Notes: generated from the letters alone by a model not told the origin. A stretch of 64,000 nucleotides of DNA from Hwanghaeella sp964350445 (GCA_964350445.1 CAYGKA010000021.1:9490-73489); one strand, 5' to 3'; counted from the first letter of the stretch, positions 32,861 to 41,812 are shown. A program made the numbers and translations.

Positions 32861-33927
32861 TGCGCGCGGAACTCGAACAGTTCGAGGCCGGAAAGGCGCA
32901 GGCGCGGGTTCGACGCCGGAATATCCCGGGGCGCAACGCCGTCCACCGCATCGGCGATGGCGCGGATATGGTCGGGCGTCGTGCCGCAGCAACCGCCGAC
33001 GATGTTGACCAGCCCGTCCTGAGCCCATTGGCCGAGCGCGCCGCCGGTCTGCGCCGGCGTTTCGTCATAACCGCCCAGCTCGTTCGGCAGGCCGGCATTG
33101 GGATAGGCACTGACGCGCGTATCGGCGATGCGCGCCAGTTCGGCGATATGGGGCCGCATCTCATCCGCGCCGAGCGCGCAGTTCAGGCCGATGCTGAACG
33201 GACGGACATGTTCCACAGACGCCCAGAAGGCTTCCGGTGTCTGGCCCGTCAGCGTCCGGCCCGACCGGTCGGTGATGGTGCCGGAAATCATGACCGGCAG
33301 TGTCGCACCCCGTTCGTCGAACACGGTCTGAATGGCATAAAGCGCCGCTTTGGCGTTCAGCGTATCGAAGATGGTTTCCACCAGTAGCAGATCCACGCCG
33401 CCGTCCATCAGGCCCGTCACCGCATCGCGATAGGCCGCGACCAGCGTATCGAAATCGACCCCGCGGTAGCCGGGATCCGTCACGTCGGGGGAGATCGAGG
33501 CCGTCTTGTTCGTCGGCCCTACCGCGCCCGCGGCGAAACGCGGCTTCAGCGGCGTCAGCGCGGTCCATTCATCGGCCATGGAATCCGCGATCTGGGCCGC
33601 CTGGTAATTCAACTCGTAGGACAGCGACTCCAACCCGTAATCCGCCTGGGACACCGCATTGGCGGTGAAGGTGTTGGTGGTGACGATATCCGCCCCAGCC
33701 TCCAGAAAAGCATCGTGGATGCGGCGGATCATATCCGGACGGGTCAGGGTCAAAAGCTCGTTGTTCCCGCTCAGGTCGGCCGCGCTATCGGCGAAACGCT
33801 CGCCGCGATAGTCGGCCTCCGTCGGTTTTTCGGCTTGGATCATCGTTCCCATGGCGCCGTCCATGACCAGGATGCGGGCATCGGCTATCTCGACCAGCAG
33901 GTCGGTATTGCATGATTGTGTCGCCAT
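32857..33927 (-). CDS. metH: methionine synthase, homocysteine S-methyltransferase subunit
   Basis: A 356-residue homocysteine-binding barrel, equal to the N-terminal module of MetH: VMDGAMGTMIQ, GADIVTTNTF, VETIFDTLNAKAA. The zinc ligands are Cys250 in GLNCALG and Cys313-Cys314 in GGCCGTTP. It works with the product of the next gene, to which it is translationally coupled. It lies 83 bp downstream of metF in the same leftward operon. Confidence 0.92.
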   Translation of the reverse strand: MATQSCNTDLLVEIADARILVMDGAMGTMIQAEKPTEADYRGERFADSAADLSGNNELLTLTRPDMIRRIHDAFLEAGADIVTTNTFTANAVSQADYGLESLSYELNYQAAQIADSMADEWTALTPLKPRFAAGAVGPTNKTASISPDVTDPGYRGVDFDTLVAAYRDAVTGLMDGGVDLLLVETIFDTLNAKAALYAIQTVFDERGATLPVMISGTITDRSGRTLTGQTPEAFWASVEHVRPFSIGLNCALGADEMRPHIAELARIADTRVSAYPNAGLPNELGGYDETPAQTGGALGQWAQDGLVNIVGGCCGTTPDHIRAIADAVDGVAPRDIPASNPRLRLSGLELFEFRAQ

Positions 33928-34009
33928 TGTGGGCCTCTCTTTCTTAACCGGTGCCGAATCTGTGGGATCCTCCGGCGATCCGTTCGTTGGTGCTTCCCGT
34001 CAGGGACGT

Positions 34010-34876
34010 TCAGGCGGCAATGCGGCCGCGTGTCTCGATGCCGGCGGCGCGGAAGATATCCAGCGTCAGCCCGGCCTTGTTCAGCGTGAAAACATGGAAC
34101 CCGTCGACGCCGGCCTTGCGCAGCCGCTCGATCTGCGCGGCCCCAATCTCGACGGCAATGCGTCGGGTGGCCTGCGCATCGTCCTCGTGACCCGCAAAGC
34201 GGTCCCGCAGCCATTGCGGCAGCGTACCGCCGCAGCTTTCGCTGAAATCCACCAAACGGCGGAAATTCATGATCGGCAGGATGCCGGGGACGATCTCAAT
34301 CCCTATCCCCGCCGCGGCGGCGCGGTCGCGATAGCGCAGGAAAGCGTCATCGTCGAAGCAGAACTGGCACAAGGCCCGGTTCGCACCGACATCGGCCTTG
34401 CGTTTCAGGTTCTCGACATCCAGGCCCTGCCCGTCTACGCCCGGGTTGCTGGATTCGGGATGGCCCTCGGGGAAAGCAGCGACGCTGATGTCGAAATCGT
34501 GGCTCTTCTTCAGTCCGGCGACGAAGTCCGATGCGTGTTCGTAGCCGCGAACAGCGGCGCCATCGGCGGCCGCGTCGCCGCGCAGGGCGACGATCCGGCG
34601 CACGCCCATGGCCCAGAACCGGTCGGCCATGGCATGGATTTCCGCACGGTCGTTGCCTGTGCAGGTCAGATGCGCCGCCACGGGTGCGGCCGTCGCCTTC
34701 TGGATATCTGTGATGGTGCGGACGCTGGCATCGCGATTGGAACCCAGCGCGCCATAGGTCACCGAGGCAAAACGCGGGCTCATCCCGTCCAACTCCCCGG
34801 CGGCATGCCGCAAGTTTGCGGCGGCCTTGTCGGTCCGGGCCGGGAAATATTCGAAGGACAGTTTCAACTCGCTCAT
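34010..34876 (-). CDS. metF: methylenetetrahydrofolate reductase
   Basis: A 288-residue FAD-dependent MetF, reducing 5,10-methylene-THF to 5-methyl-THF for MetH. Motifs include LSFEYFPARTDKAAANL near the N-terminus (Glu in the active site), VTYGALGSNRD, AHLTCTGNDR, RIVALRGDA, AAFPEGHPES, KRKADVGANRALCQFCFDDD and PGILPIMNF. ATG 34876 follows GCGGAGA. It heads the metF-metH-metH operon and is divergent from an ArsR-methyltransferase regulator. Confidence 0.93.
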   Translation of the reverse strand: MSELKLSFEYFPARTDKAAANLRHAAGELDGMSPRFASVTYGALGSNRDASVRTITDIQKATAAPVAAHLTCTGNDRAEIHAMADRFWAMGVRRIVALRGDAAADGAAVRGYEHASDFVAGLKKSHDFDISVAAFPEGHPESSNPGVDGQGLDVENLKRKADVGANRALCQFCFDDDAFLRYRDRAAAAGIGIEIVPGILPIMNFRRLVDFSESCGGTLPQWLRDRFAGHEDDAQATRRIAVEIGAAQIERLRKAGVDGFHVFTLNKAGLTLDIFRAAGIETRGRIAA

Positions 34877-34949
34877 CTGTTTGTCTCCGCGGTCGGGAGT
34901 CACCCCACACATTTGGGCCGCCCCGCTGTTCTCATTCTCATTATGCACA

Positions 34950-34988
34950 TCTATATCTATATATCAAGTTTTCTTGATTTCTTGATTT
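34950..34988. promoter_or_regulatory. operator candidate between metF and the ArsR-methyltransferase regulator
   Basis: ATCAAG (34963-34968)-TTTT-CTTGAT (34973-34978) is a perfect inverted repeat, and CTTGATTT is directly repeated at 34973-34980 and 34981-34988. An ATCTATATCTATATAT tract precedes it. The block sits in the divergent metF/regulator promoter region and is a good candidate binding site for the regulator. Confidence 0.55.
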
Positions 34989-35096
34989 GTCCCTCCATTT
35001 ATGGCGATAGAACGGTGGCGGAAACGCGCGCCCAACCTCGGAAAACGGCGAAAACGGCAAGCTTTCAAAAACCGGGTTGGGCGCGATTATTGGGTG

Positions 35097-36059
35097 GTGG
35101 ACGTGGATTTATTGCTTCAAGCCCTGCGCGCGGCGGGCGAACAGACCCGGTTGCGGATCCTGGCGCTTTGCGCCAATCACGAATTATCGGTGACGGACCT
35201 GATCCAGGTTCTTGGACAGACCCAATCGCGCGTTTCCCGCCACCTGAAGATCCTGGTCGATGCCGGCTTGCTGGAGCGCTATCAGGAAGGACAATGGGCG
35301 CGCTATCGCCTGGCGGGCCAGGGATCCGCCATACCGGGTCAGGCGACGAACAAGGCCGGCATTTCGCTGGCCCGCTATATCCTGCAGAACATGGACATGA
35401 TGACCCCGGTCTACCGCCGCGATCATGAAAACCTGACCCGCCGGATCGACGCCAAGCAACAACGGGTACAGCAGTTCTTCCGAGAAAACGCCCCGAAATG
35501 GGAAGGTATGCGGGAAGACCTGGTCGATCAGGACGCGATCAACGCCCATATAAGAAAGGTGCTGCTGCAAAAGCCGGTGCGGCACCTGCTGGATGTCGGC
35601 ACCGGGACCGGCACGGCGCTGCTGGACCTGGGCCACCATATAGGCGCCGGGATCGGCATCGACAATTCCTTCGCGATGCTCGACATCGCCCGCAACAATA
35701 TCGAGGACTCGAACCTCAGCAACTGCCAGGTCCGCCACGCGGACATGACGCAGATTCCGTATGAGGCGCAGACCTTCGACACCGCCCTCCTCCACATGGT
35801 CCTGCACTACGCAGAAGCGCCTGCGCTGGTGATCGGCGAAATCGCCCGGGTTCTGAGGGAGAGCGGCCGCGTGCTGATCGTCGACCTCGTCCGACACGAC
35901 AACGCCGAATTGCGCTCCAACCTCCAACACCTCTGGCCCGGCTTCGACAGGGCGGAAATGGAAGACTGGCTGACCCAGGCCGGCCTGACCGTCGAAAACA
36001 CGACCGAATTGAACGGCGGCAAGTTGAAGGTGTTCGCTACGCTGGCGGTGAAGGGGTGA
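35097..36059 (+). CDS. ArsR-family regulator fused to SAM-dependent methyltransferase domain (SahR-like)
   Basis: About 320 residues: an ArsR winged helix (ALRAAGEQTRLRILALCANH, VLGQTQSRVSRHLKILVDAG) and a class I methyltransferase domain with the SAM loop LLDVGTGTGTALLDLG and ADMTQIPY. Proteobacterial SahR regulators are ArsR-family repressors that respond to S-adenosylhomocysteine and control met genes. Divergence from metF-metH and the shared palindrome support a SahR-like role by inference. Family alignment favours the GTG at 35097; an ATG at 35001 would add a 32-residue basic N-terminus. No strong ribosome site marks either. Confidence 0.82.
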   Translation: MDVDLLLQALRAAGEQTRLRILALCANHELSVTDLIQVLGQTQSRVSRHLKILVDAGLLERYQEGQWARYRLAGQGSAIPGQATNKAGISLARYILQNMDMMTPVYRRDHENLTRRIDAKQQRVQQFFRENAPKWEGMREDLVDQDAINAHIRKVLLQKPVRHLLDVGTGTGTALLDLGHHIGAGIGIDNSFAMLDIARNNIEDSNLSNCQVRHADMTQIPYEAQTFDTALLHMVLHYAEAPALVIGEIARVLRESGRVLIVDLVRHDNAELRSNLQHLWPGFDRAEMEDWLTQAGLTVENTTELNGGKLKVFATLAVKG

Positions 36060-36150
36060 CGTTTCGGGGCACCCGCCCAATTGCTAGCCCCACCACCTCG
36101 GGTTATACAATCCTCTACGCTGCAACCACCGCAGGACGCGCATAATCAAG

Positions 36151-36540
36151 ATGAGACGCAATTCGCCAATAATTGCATTCGTCTGTGTCGCTGGATTGTA
36201 CCTTCCCAGCGCCTTTGCAAATGAACCCTCGCCCCTTCAAACCGAGGTCCTGATAGAAGCATGTGCGAGCAGGGAAAATGACCGCGAATTAAGGCTCGAT
36301 GCCTGCGAACAGTTAATTCAACACAGTGCGGAGAATCCGCGGGCACGCTTCATCGGATACACGTGGCGCGGGTTCACTCATTCCGAAATCGGCGCGACAC
36401 ACGCAGCCGAAATGGATTTCAAGAACGCCCTGGCCATTCGAGACAACTTGGCACTTCCATATATTCTGCGCGCTGAACATTTCGAAAGGATCGGCAACTT
36501 CAATGCGGCGGGAAGGATTACACTGCAGCATCCGAACTGA
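36151..36540 (+). pseudogene. exported TPR protein, N-terminal part (frameshifted)
   Basis: 129 codons: signal peptide (PIIAFVCVAGLYLPSAFA-NE), then TPR-like helices (SRENDRELRLDACEQLIQ, RGFTHSEIGATHAAEMDFKN, LALPYILRAEHFERIGNFNA). Near 36508-36513 the frame is lost: it runs on into RITLQHPN and stops, whereas the -1 frame continues naturally as GKDYTAASELMPDAHNV into the next reading frame. A single-base change has therefore split one gene of about 285 codons into two. Confidence 0.7.
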
Positions 36541-37007
36541 TGCCGGATGCGCACAATGTGATTGCATTGCGCGCCTACGCCCATGAACTCAATGGAGACC
36601 TTTACGCCGCCATTGCCGATTGGAAACGGCTAATGCAGTTGAACCCGGACGATCCCGGCCATCAGTACAATTATGCGCATCTTCTGTATGATATGGCGGG
36701 CAATGACCCAACAGCATTGGCGGAGTCACTGAAAGCCGCGAAAGGGGCCGCGGAACAAGGCCAACACGCGGTACATTTCCAACTGTTGGCTAAAATCCAA
36801 GCGGACTTGCAGTTATTCGACGAAGCAGCGCGGAACTATGCCGAAGCGTCCGGGATCGGCCGAAAGCGTTGGTCGGATGCGTATGTCACCCAACTCGTCG
36901 ACGCCGGTTATCTGGAAGCAGGCACATTCCCCGACTTCTCGGACGTCCCGCGAGAACTCATCAAACGGTACCTACAAGATGGAAACAGATTGGATTTCGA
37001 TTCGTAA
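36540..37007 (+). pseudogene. exported TPR protein, C-terminal part (frameshifted)
   Basis: 155 codons from ATG 36540 that continue the TPR solenoid of the preceding fragment: VIALRAYAHELNGDLYAAIA, LMQLNPDDPGHQYNYAHLLY, FDEAARNYAEASGIG. Homologous coding extends upstream of the ATG in the same frame, so this is not a natural start even though TGATG could allow re-initiation. Either the gene is inactivated, the base is a sequencing error, or the two parts are made by frameshifting. Confidence 0.7.
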
Positions 37008-37021
37008 CCTTTCGTGGTTGG

Positions 37022-37618
37022 CTAATCACGCCCCCCCTTCACCAACAGCGCCCGCGCCGCGCCTTTGATGTGTTTTCCGTACTCCTTTTCCGACCACCCG
37101 CAGTCGCGCGTGAGCTGTTCCCAATTGCGCACCGACAGCAGGGTCCAGAACAAGTCCGTGGCAGCTTTTATCGTCAAGCCTTTCGCCAGGTCGCCATCGG
37201 CCTTCAGGGCCTTTACGACTGCCTCACAGCCTTCGCGCACATCTTCCATGCGCTGGTTCCAGGCACTGGCCGCTTCTGTGTCGGTTTCAACCATCGCCAG
37301 AAATGCGCGGGCAACACCGGCGATTTCCGGCAGGTATCCGGCCCAACAGTCCACATAAGCATCCAGTCTTTCCCGTCCCGACCCAGCTGACCGGCTGGCC
37401 ACAAGGCGTTCTTCCACGCCCTTGCGCTCGTCCAGAAGATAGGTCGCCGCGATCAGCAGTTCCGCGCGCGATGGAAAATGCAGATAGACCGCCTGACGCG
37501 AGACGCCTGCCGCCTTTGCGATATCCGACATGCGCACGCGGTGCGGGTCGCCGGCCTCCAACAGGTCGAGCGTGCTGTTCAGAATTTTTTCGCGTGTTTC
37601 GGCTGGGTCTCTTGACAT
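37022..37618 (-). CDS. TetR/AcrR family transcriptional regulator
   Basis: A 198-residue TetR repressor: HTH at about residues 8-55 (TREKILNSTLDLLEAGDPH, IAKAAGVSRQAVYLHFPSRA) and a helical ligand domain. It is divergent from the NmrA-like/DUF1772/SDR operon with two TTxACA-N3-TGTxAA palindromes between, one of which covers its own start codon. It most likely represses that operon and itself. Confidence 0.92.
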   Translation of the reverse strand: MSRDPAETREKILNSTLDLLEAGDPHRVRMSDIAKAAGVSRQAVYLHFPSRAELLIAATYLLDERKGVEERLVASRSAGSGRERLDAYVDCWAGYLPEIAGVARAFLAMVETDTEAASAWNQRMEDVREGCEAVVKALKADGDLAKGLTIKAATDLFWTLLSVRNWEQLTRDCGWSEKEYGKHIKGAARALLVKGGRD

Positions 37619-37626
37619 TGTGTCAA
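37612..37626. promoter_or_regulatory. TetR operator candidate 1
   Basis: TTGACA (37612-37617)-TTG-TGTCAA (37621-37626), perfect inverted repeat overlapping the TetR start codon (37616-37618). Confidence 0.6.
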
Positions 37627-37654
37627 GTTATACCTATTTGCCGTTACGTCAAAC

Positions 37655-37669
37655 TTTACACTATGTAAA
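37655..37669. promoter_or_regulatory. TetR operator candidate 2
   Basis: TTTACA (37655-37660)-CTA-TGTAAA (37664-37669), perfect inverted repeat with the same half-site geometry as the site at 37612, 25 bp before the NmrA-like gene. Confidence 0.6.
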
Positions 37670-37693
37670 CTTAATGAAGCGGAGACTTATTTC

Positions 37694-38548
37694 ATGACCG
37701 ATACTCAAGACAGGAAACCTGTTGTCATTTTGGGCGGTGCCGGCAAGACCGGCGGACGTGTCGCCAACCAATTGCAAGCACGCAACATTCCCGTCCGCGC
37801 CGTTTCCAGGTCCACCGGCACGCCCTTTGATTGGGAAGACAAATCCACATGGGAAAAGGCGATCAAGGGCGCCGCTGCCCTGTTCATCGTCTATCAGCCG
37901 GACCTCGCCGTGCCGGGCGCGGTGGAAGACATTCGGCAATTGACCGCGATCGCACTGCGCCACGGTTTAAAACGCATGGTGATGCTGTCGGGCCGGGGCG
38001 AGGATGAAGCCCAGGCAGCCGAACGAGTGCTGCTGGAAAGCGGCGCGGATGCGACCGTCGTCCGCGCCAGTTGGTTCGCCCAGAACTTCAGTGAGACTTT
38101 CGTCCTGGATGCGCTGATGACCGGCGAGCTGGCCCTGCCTATCGCCGACGTAAAGGAGCCGTTCATCGATGTCGACGATATCGCCGACGTTGTGGTTGCC
38201 GCACTGACGGACGACCGCCATATCGGTGAAACATACGAAATCACCGGCCCGCGCCTGCTGACCTTTGCGGAAGCTGTCGCGGAAATCGCCAAGGCCAGCG
38301 GCCGGGACTTCCATTTCCGTCAGGTCACGGTGGAGGCGTATACGGCCGAGTTGGAAGCGGCGGAGGTGCCCGGCGACTTCATCTGGCTGCTGACCTATCT
38401 GTTCACTACCGTCCTCGACGGCCGTAACGCCCATGTTACAGATGGCGTCCAAAAAGTCCTGGGCCGACAGCCGAAGGACTTCGCGGACTATGCCCGCGGC
38501 GCGGCTGCCGCCCAGGTCTGGTCGGAAACGCGGGCGGGCCGGTCATGA
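37694..38548 (+). CDS. NmrA-like NAD(P)-binding protein
   Basis: A 284-residue atypical SDR: N-terminal nucleotide motif VVILGGAGKTGGRVANQL, then MVMLSGRGEDEAQAAERVL, TVVRASWFAQNFSE and FIDVDDIADVVVAAL, typical of NmrA/azoreductase-like NAD(P)H-binding proteins. The YxxxK catalytic pair is missing, so it is either a redox sensor or a quinone-type reductase. It is first in an operon with the DUF1772 gene (ATGA overlap) and an SDR, controlled by the divergent TetR gene. Confidence 0.85.
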   Translation: MTDTQDRKPVVILGGAGKTGGRVANQLQARNIPVRAVSRSTGTPFDWEDKSTWEKAIKGAAALFIVYQPDLAVPGAVEDIRQLTAIALRHGLKRMVMLSGRGEDEAQAAERVLLESGADATVVRASWFAQNFSETFVLDALMTGELALPIADVKEPFIDVDDIADVVVAALTDDRHIGETYEITGPRLLTFAEAVAEIAKASGRDFHFRQVTVEAYTAELEAAEVPGDFIWLLTYLFTTVLDGRNAHVTDGVQKVLGRQPKDFADYARGAAAAQVWSETRAGRS

Positions 38549-39024
38549 GCACCGACTTCCTCATACCCCTTACCGTCGCGACGGGAGTCGCGGCGGCCCT
38601 TGTGGGCGGCATCTTCTTCGCCTTTTCCAGCTTTGTGATGGCCGGGCTTGAGCGCGCGGGGCCGGAAGCCGGGATAAAGGTGATGCAGCAGATCAACATC
38701 ACGGTGATCAACCCGCTGTTCATTTTGTTCTTCCTGGGAACCGCCGCATTGGCGGCGGCGATCGCCGTCCTTGCGCTGATATTTACCTCCGCGGGGTTCC
38801 TGACAAGCGTGGGGGCAGTGCTGTACATCCTTGGATGCATTGGCGTCACCGGGGCATTAAACGTGCCGCTGAACAACGCCCTGGCGCGTGTCGAGGCCGG
38901 AACGCCGGAAAGCGACGCGGTCTGGGCGCATTACCACCGCCACTGGACCTTCTGGAATCATCTCCGCACCCTCGCCTGTATCGGCGCGGCGGGGTTTGTC
39001 CTGTTCAGCGCATTTCAGATGTGA
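38545..39024 (+). CDS. DUF1772 (anthrone oxygenase-like) membrane protein
   Basis: A 159-residue protein with four predicted transmembrane helices and the DUF1772 features: GIFFAFSSFVMAGL in TM1, MQQINITVINPLFILFF in TM2, NVPLNNALA after TM3, and WAHYHRHWTFWNHLRTL before TM4. Fungal relatives include cofactor-free anthrone oxygenases. It starts inside the stop of the NmrA-like gene, so the two are coupled and may act on the same aromatic or quinone substrate. Confidence 0.85.
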   Translation: MSTDFLIPLTVATGVAAALVGGIFFAFSSFVMAGLERAGPEAGIKVMQQINITVINPLFILFFLGTAALAAAIAVLALIFTSAGFLTSVGAVLYILGCIGVTGALNVPLNNALARVEAGTPESDAVWAHYHRHWTFWNHLRTLACIGAAGFVLFSAFQM

Positions 39025-39099
39025 CGGCGAACCGGAAGCCTGCGCAGCGGTGCGGTGATACAAGGTTCCAAAGAGAATCCAGCCTGGAAGGAAAACACG

Positions 39100-39867
39100 A
39101 TGGACCTCAATCTCTCCGGAAAACGGGCGCTGGTCACCGGCGCAAGCGTGGGGATCGGCTATTCCGTCGCCATGATCCTGGCCCGCGAAGGGGCGCAGAT
39201 CGCCGTTGCGGCGACCTCTAAGGACGGCCTGAAACCTTTGGTCGAGGCAATGGCGGCGGAAGGGCTTCCGGCCCCGGTGCTTTGCGCCGCCGACCTGACC
39301 GCGCCCGATGGGCCGGCGAACCTCGCCGAACAGGCGCTGGCGGCCTTGGGTGAGGTCGATATCCTGATCAACAATGCGGGCGCGTCACGGCCCATGCAGG
39401 GGATTTCGGAAGAAGAGGCCGAAAAAGTCTGGGAAGCGTCCATGGCGCTCAATTTCACTTCCAGCCGGAAACTGGCGCAGGCCCTGGTCCCCGGCATGCG
39501 GGAACGCGGCTGGGGCCGGGTCGTGAATATTTCCGGCGCGCTGGTTTATTGGAACGTCAACGCGGCGACCCCGGCGAAGGCAGCGCTGACCAGTTGGTCC
39601 AAGGGATTGGCCGCCGAAGTCGCCAAGGACGGCGTGACGGTAAACTGCGTCGCGCCGGGCCGGATCAAAACGCGGCAGATCATGGAGAAACTGCACCCGA
39701 CCGAAGCGTCGCGGGACGCCTTCATCAGTTCCATGATCGCGGCCGGGCGTTTTGGGGAACCTGAGGAAATCGCGAATGTGATCGTCTTCCTCGCCTCCCC
39801 CATCGCCGGCTACGTCACCGGCGTCACTGTGCCGGTGGATGGCGGCATGCACCGTTACGCATTCTGA
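39100..39867 (+). CDS. SDR family oxidoreductase
   Basis: A 255-residue classical SDR: TGASVGIG cofactor loop, CAADLTAPDG, INNAGASRP, the NISGALVYWN strand. The expected YxxxK region reads WNVNAATPAKAA: the catalytic Tyr is replaced by Asn and only the Lys is kept, so it may lack normal dehydrogenase activity. It ends PIAGYVTGVTVPVDGGMHRYAF. ATG 39100 follows GGAAGG. A second, decayed copy of its 3' end lies at 41851-41939, beyond the caspase-FGE gene. Confidence 0.85.
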   Translation: MDLNLSGKRALVTGASVGIGYSVAMILAREGAQIAVAATSKDGLKPLVEAMAAEGLPAPVLCAADLTAPDGPANLAEQALAALGEVDILINNAGASRPMQGISEEEAEKVWEASMALNFTSSRKLAQALVPGMRERGWGRVVNISGALVYWNVNAATPAKAALTSWSKGLAAEVAKDGVTVNCVAPGRIKTRQIMEKLHPTEASRDAFISSMIAAGRFGEPEEIANVIVFLASPIAGYVTGVTVPVDGGMHRYAF

Positions 39868-40000
39868 CCCGCTGGCGGTAAACATCCGTCGATCCAGCAC
39901 TTGTTAACGCGGAATACGTTACCGCTTGCTGCTGGGAAACTTCGCCCGCCGATGGTTTAATGACCGGAGTAACCCGCGACAACCTGAACGGAGTTCGGCG

Positions 40001-41812
40001 ATGTCCCTTCCGCGTCTTGCCCTTGCTGTCCTGGTTTTTCTGACCTGCGCGACGCCTGCCGTGCAGGCGGAAAAGCGCATCGCCCTTGTGATGGGGAATT
40101 CGGCCTACAAGGCTGCTCCCTTGGCCAATCCGAAGAACGACGCGGAATTGATGGCATCCACACTCACCGATATCGGGTTCGAAGTGATCCATCAAACCGA
40201 TCTGACTCAGCGCGACATGAAGGCCGCCATCGTTGATTTCGGCGAGCGTTTGGAAAGAGCCGGCAAGGATGCTGTGGGCCTCGTCTTCTACGCGGGACAC
40301 GGCATCCAATCCAGCGGCCGCAACTACCTGGTCCCGGTCGATGCGACCTTGGAGAAGGAATCCTATCTGGATATCGAGGCCGTTCCCGCCGACTGGATCC
40401 TGGGCCAGATGGCACAGGCACGCAACGCGCTGAATTTCCTGATCCTCGATGCCTGCCGCAATAATCCTTTTGCCCGATCGTTCCGAAGCGCTGAGCGGGG
40501 ATTGGCCCGCATGGATGCACCCCGCGGCACCTTGATCGCCTATTCGACCAAGCCGGGCGACGTAGCAGCCGATGGCGCCGGTCGCAACAGCCCCTACACC
40601 AAGGCGCTTTCCATCGTCATGCGCCGGCCCGGCCTGTCGGCGAGCCACATGTTCATCGAGGCCCGCAACCGGGTGCTGGAGGAAACGAACGACCAGCAGA
40701 CGCCGTGGGAGGAAGGCGGCCTGACCGCCCCCTTCTATTTCGCCGGTCCGGGTGAGACCAGCGGGACGAACGATCCGGCAAACAGCGAGACCCTGTTCTG
40801 GAACTCCGTTGATGCCAACCCCACGCCGGGTGCCTATCAGGCGTATCTGGAGGCCTATCCCGCCGGCCGCTATGCACCGCTTGCCAAGGTCAGGCTGAAA
40901 GAGCTCGAAGGCGCGCAGGTGGCTATTGGAGTGTATCCGAGGCCACCCAAGCAGGCGCTCGAACAGGCGCCCGGCGCAGTGTTCCGGGATTGCCCTGAAT
41001 GCCCGGAGATGATCGTCGTGCCTGGCGGGTCCTTCACCATGGGGTCCCCGTCGAGCGAGGCAGGCCGCAACTCTGACGAAGGCCCAACGCGTCAGGTCAC
41101 GATCGGGGAAGGTCTGGCCGTCGGAATCCACGAGGTCACGCACGCGGAATTTGCGGCATTCGCATCGGCCACCAACTTTCCCGATGACGGCAGTTGCTGG
41201 ACCTTCGAAAACGGAGACGGACGAATTCGGTCCGGCCGGTCGTGGCGCAATCCAGGCTATCGACAGGGTGATCATGATCCGGTCACCTGCGTCAGCTGGG
41301 AAGATGCCAGGGCTTATGTCGAATGGCTGAGCCGCAAGACCGGCGAGCGCTACAGACTACTAAGCGAGGCAGAGTGGGAATACGCGGTCCGGGCAGGCAG
41401 CACTGCGCGTTTTTCCTTCGGCGACGATCCGGCCGGGCGGGAGATATGCCACCACGGCAATGGTGCTGACCGCGCGGCGAAGCGGCGGTATCCCGGCTGG
41501 CGCGTCGTCGACTGCGACGACGGCTATGTCATGCCGGCCCCCGTCGGGCAACTCCGCGCAAACGCGTTTGGCTTGCATGACGGGCATGGGAACGTCTGGG
41601 AATGGGTCGATGACTGCTATTACGACAGTTATGCGGGCGCGCCCAGCGATGGAAGGGCCCGGACGGACGGCGGAAATTGCGACCGGGTTCAGCGCGGCGG
41701 CGCCTGGGACAGCTTCCCGGAATTCCTGCGATCCGCCATGCGCGATAAGAACCCGCCCGGCACTCGAACCGTCAAGGGGGGATTCCGTGTCGCCAGGGGC
41801 GCGCCGGGCTGA
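40001..41812 (+). CDS. secreted caspase-like peptidase fused to formylglycine-generating-enzyme-like domain
   Basis: A 603-residue exported protein. Signal peptide (LALAVLVFLTCATPAVQA); C14 caspase domain at about 24-250 with the His100 (FYAGHGIQ) and Cys152 (LILDACRNNP) dyad and GTLIAYSTKPGDVAADG; a linker W-N-S-V...YQAYLEAYPAGRYAPLA; and an FGE/sulfatase-modifying (C-type-lectin-like) domain from about 331 (MIVVPGGSFTMGSP, HEVTHAEFAAF, RLLSEAEWEYAVRAGS, GHGNVWEWVDDC, RGGAWDSFPEFLRSAMR). Both modules look intact. The FGE copper-binding cysteines are not evident, so the second module is probably a binding domain. Extracytoplasmic location argues against an intracellular defence effector. It may be inserted within an SDR locus. 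Confidence 0.88.
   Translation: MSLPRLALAVLVFLTCATPAVQAEKRIALVMGNSAYKAAPLANPKNDAELMASTLTDIGFEVIHQTDLTQRDMKAAIVDFGERLERAGKDAVGLVFYAGHGIQSSGRNYLVPVDATLEKESYLDIEAVPADWILGQMAQARNALNFLILDACRNNPFARSFRSAERGLARMDAPRGTLIAYSTKPGDVAADGAGRNSPYTKALSIVMRRPGLSASHMFIEARNRVLEETNDQQTPWEEGGLTAPFYFAGPGETSGTNDPANSETLFWNSVDANPTPGAYQAYLEAYPAGRYAPLAKVRLKELEGAQVAIGVYPRPPKQALEQAPGAVFRDCPECPEMIVVPGGSFTMGSPSSEAGRNSDEGPTRQVTIGEGLAVGIHEVTHAEFAAFASATNFPDDGSCWTFENGDGRIRSGRSWRNPGYRQGDHDPVTCVSWEDARAYVEWLSRKTGERYRLLSEAEWEYAVRAGSTARFSFGDDPAGREICHHGNGADRAAKRRYPGWRVVDCDDGYVMPAPVGQLRANAFGLHDGHGNVWEWVDDCYYDSYAGAPSDGRARTDGGNCDRVQRGGAWDSFPEFLRSAMRDKNPPGTRTVKGGFRVARGAPG

Noticed and set aside
34877..34962. SAM or SAH riboswitch in the metF leader
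   Set aside because: I could not fold a recognised SAM-II or SAH motif in the leader. The palindromes next to the ArsR-type regulator explain control better.
40991..41812. FGE/C-type-lectin domain as a possible variable protein of a diversity-generating retroelement
   Set aside because: No reverse transcriptase or template repeat is visible in the window, and the C-terminal region is not enriched in AAC/AAT codons.
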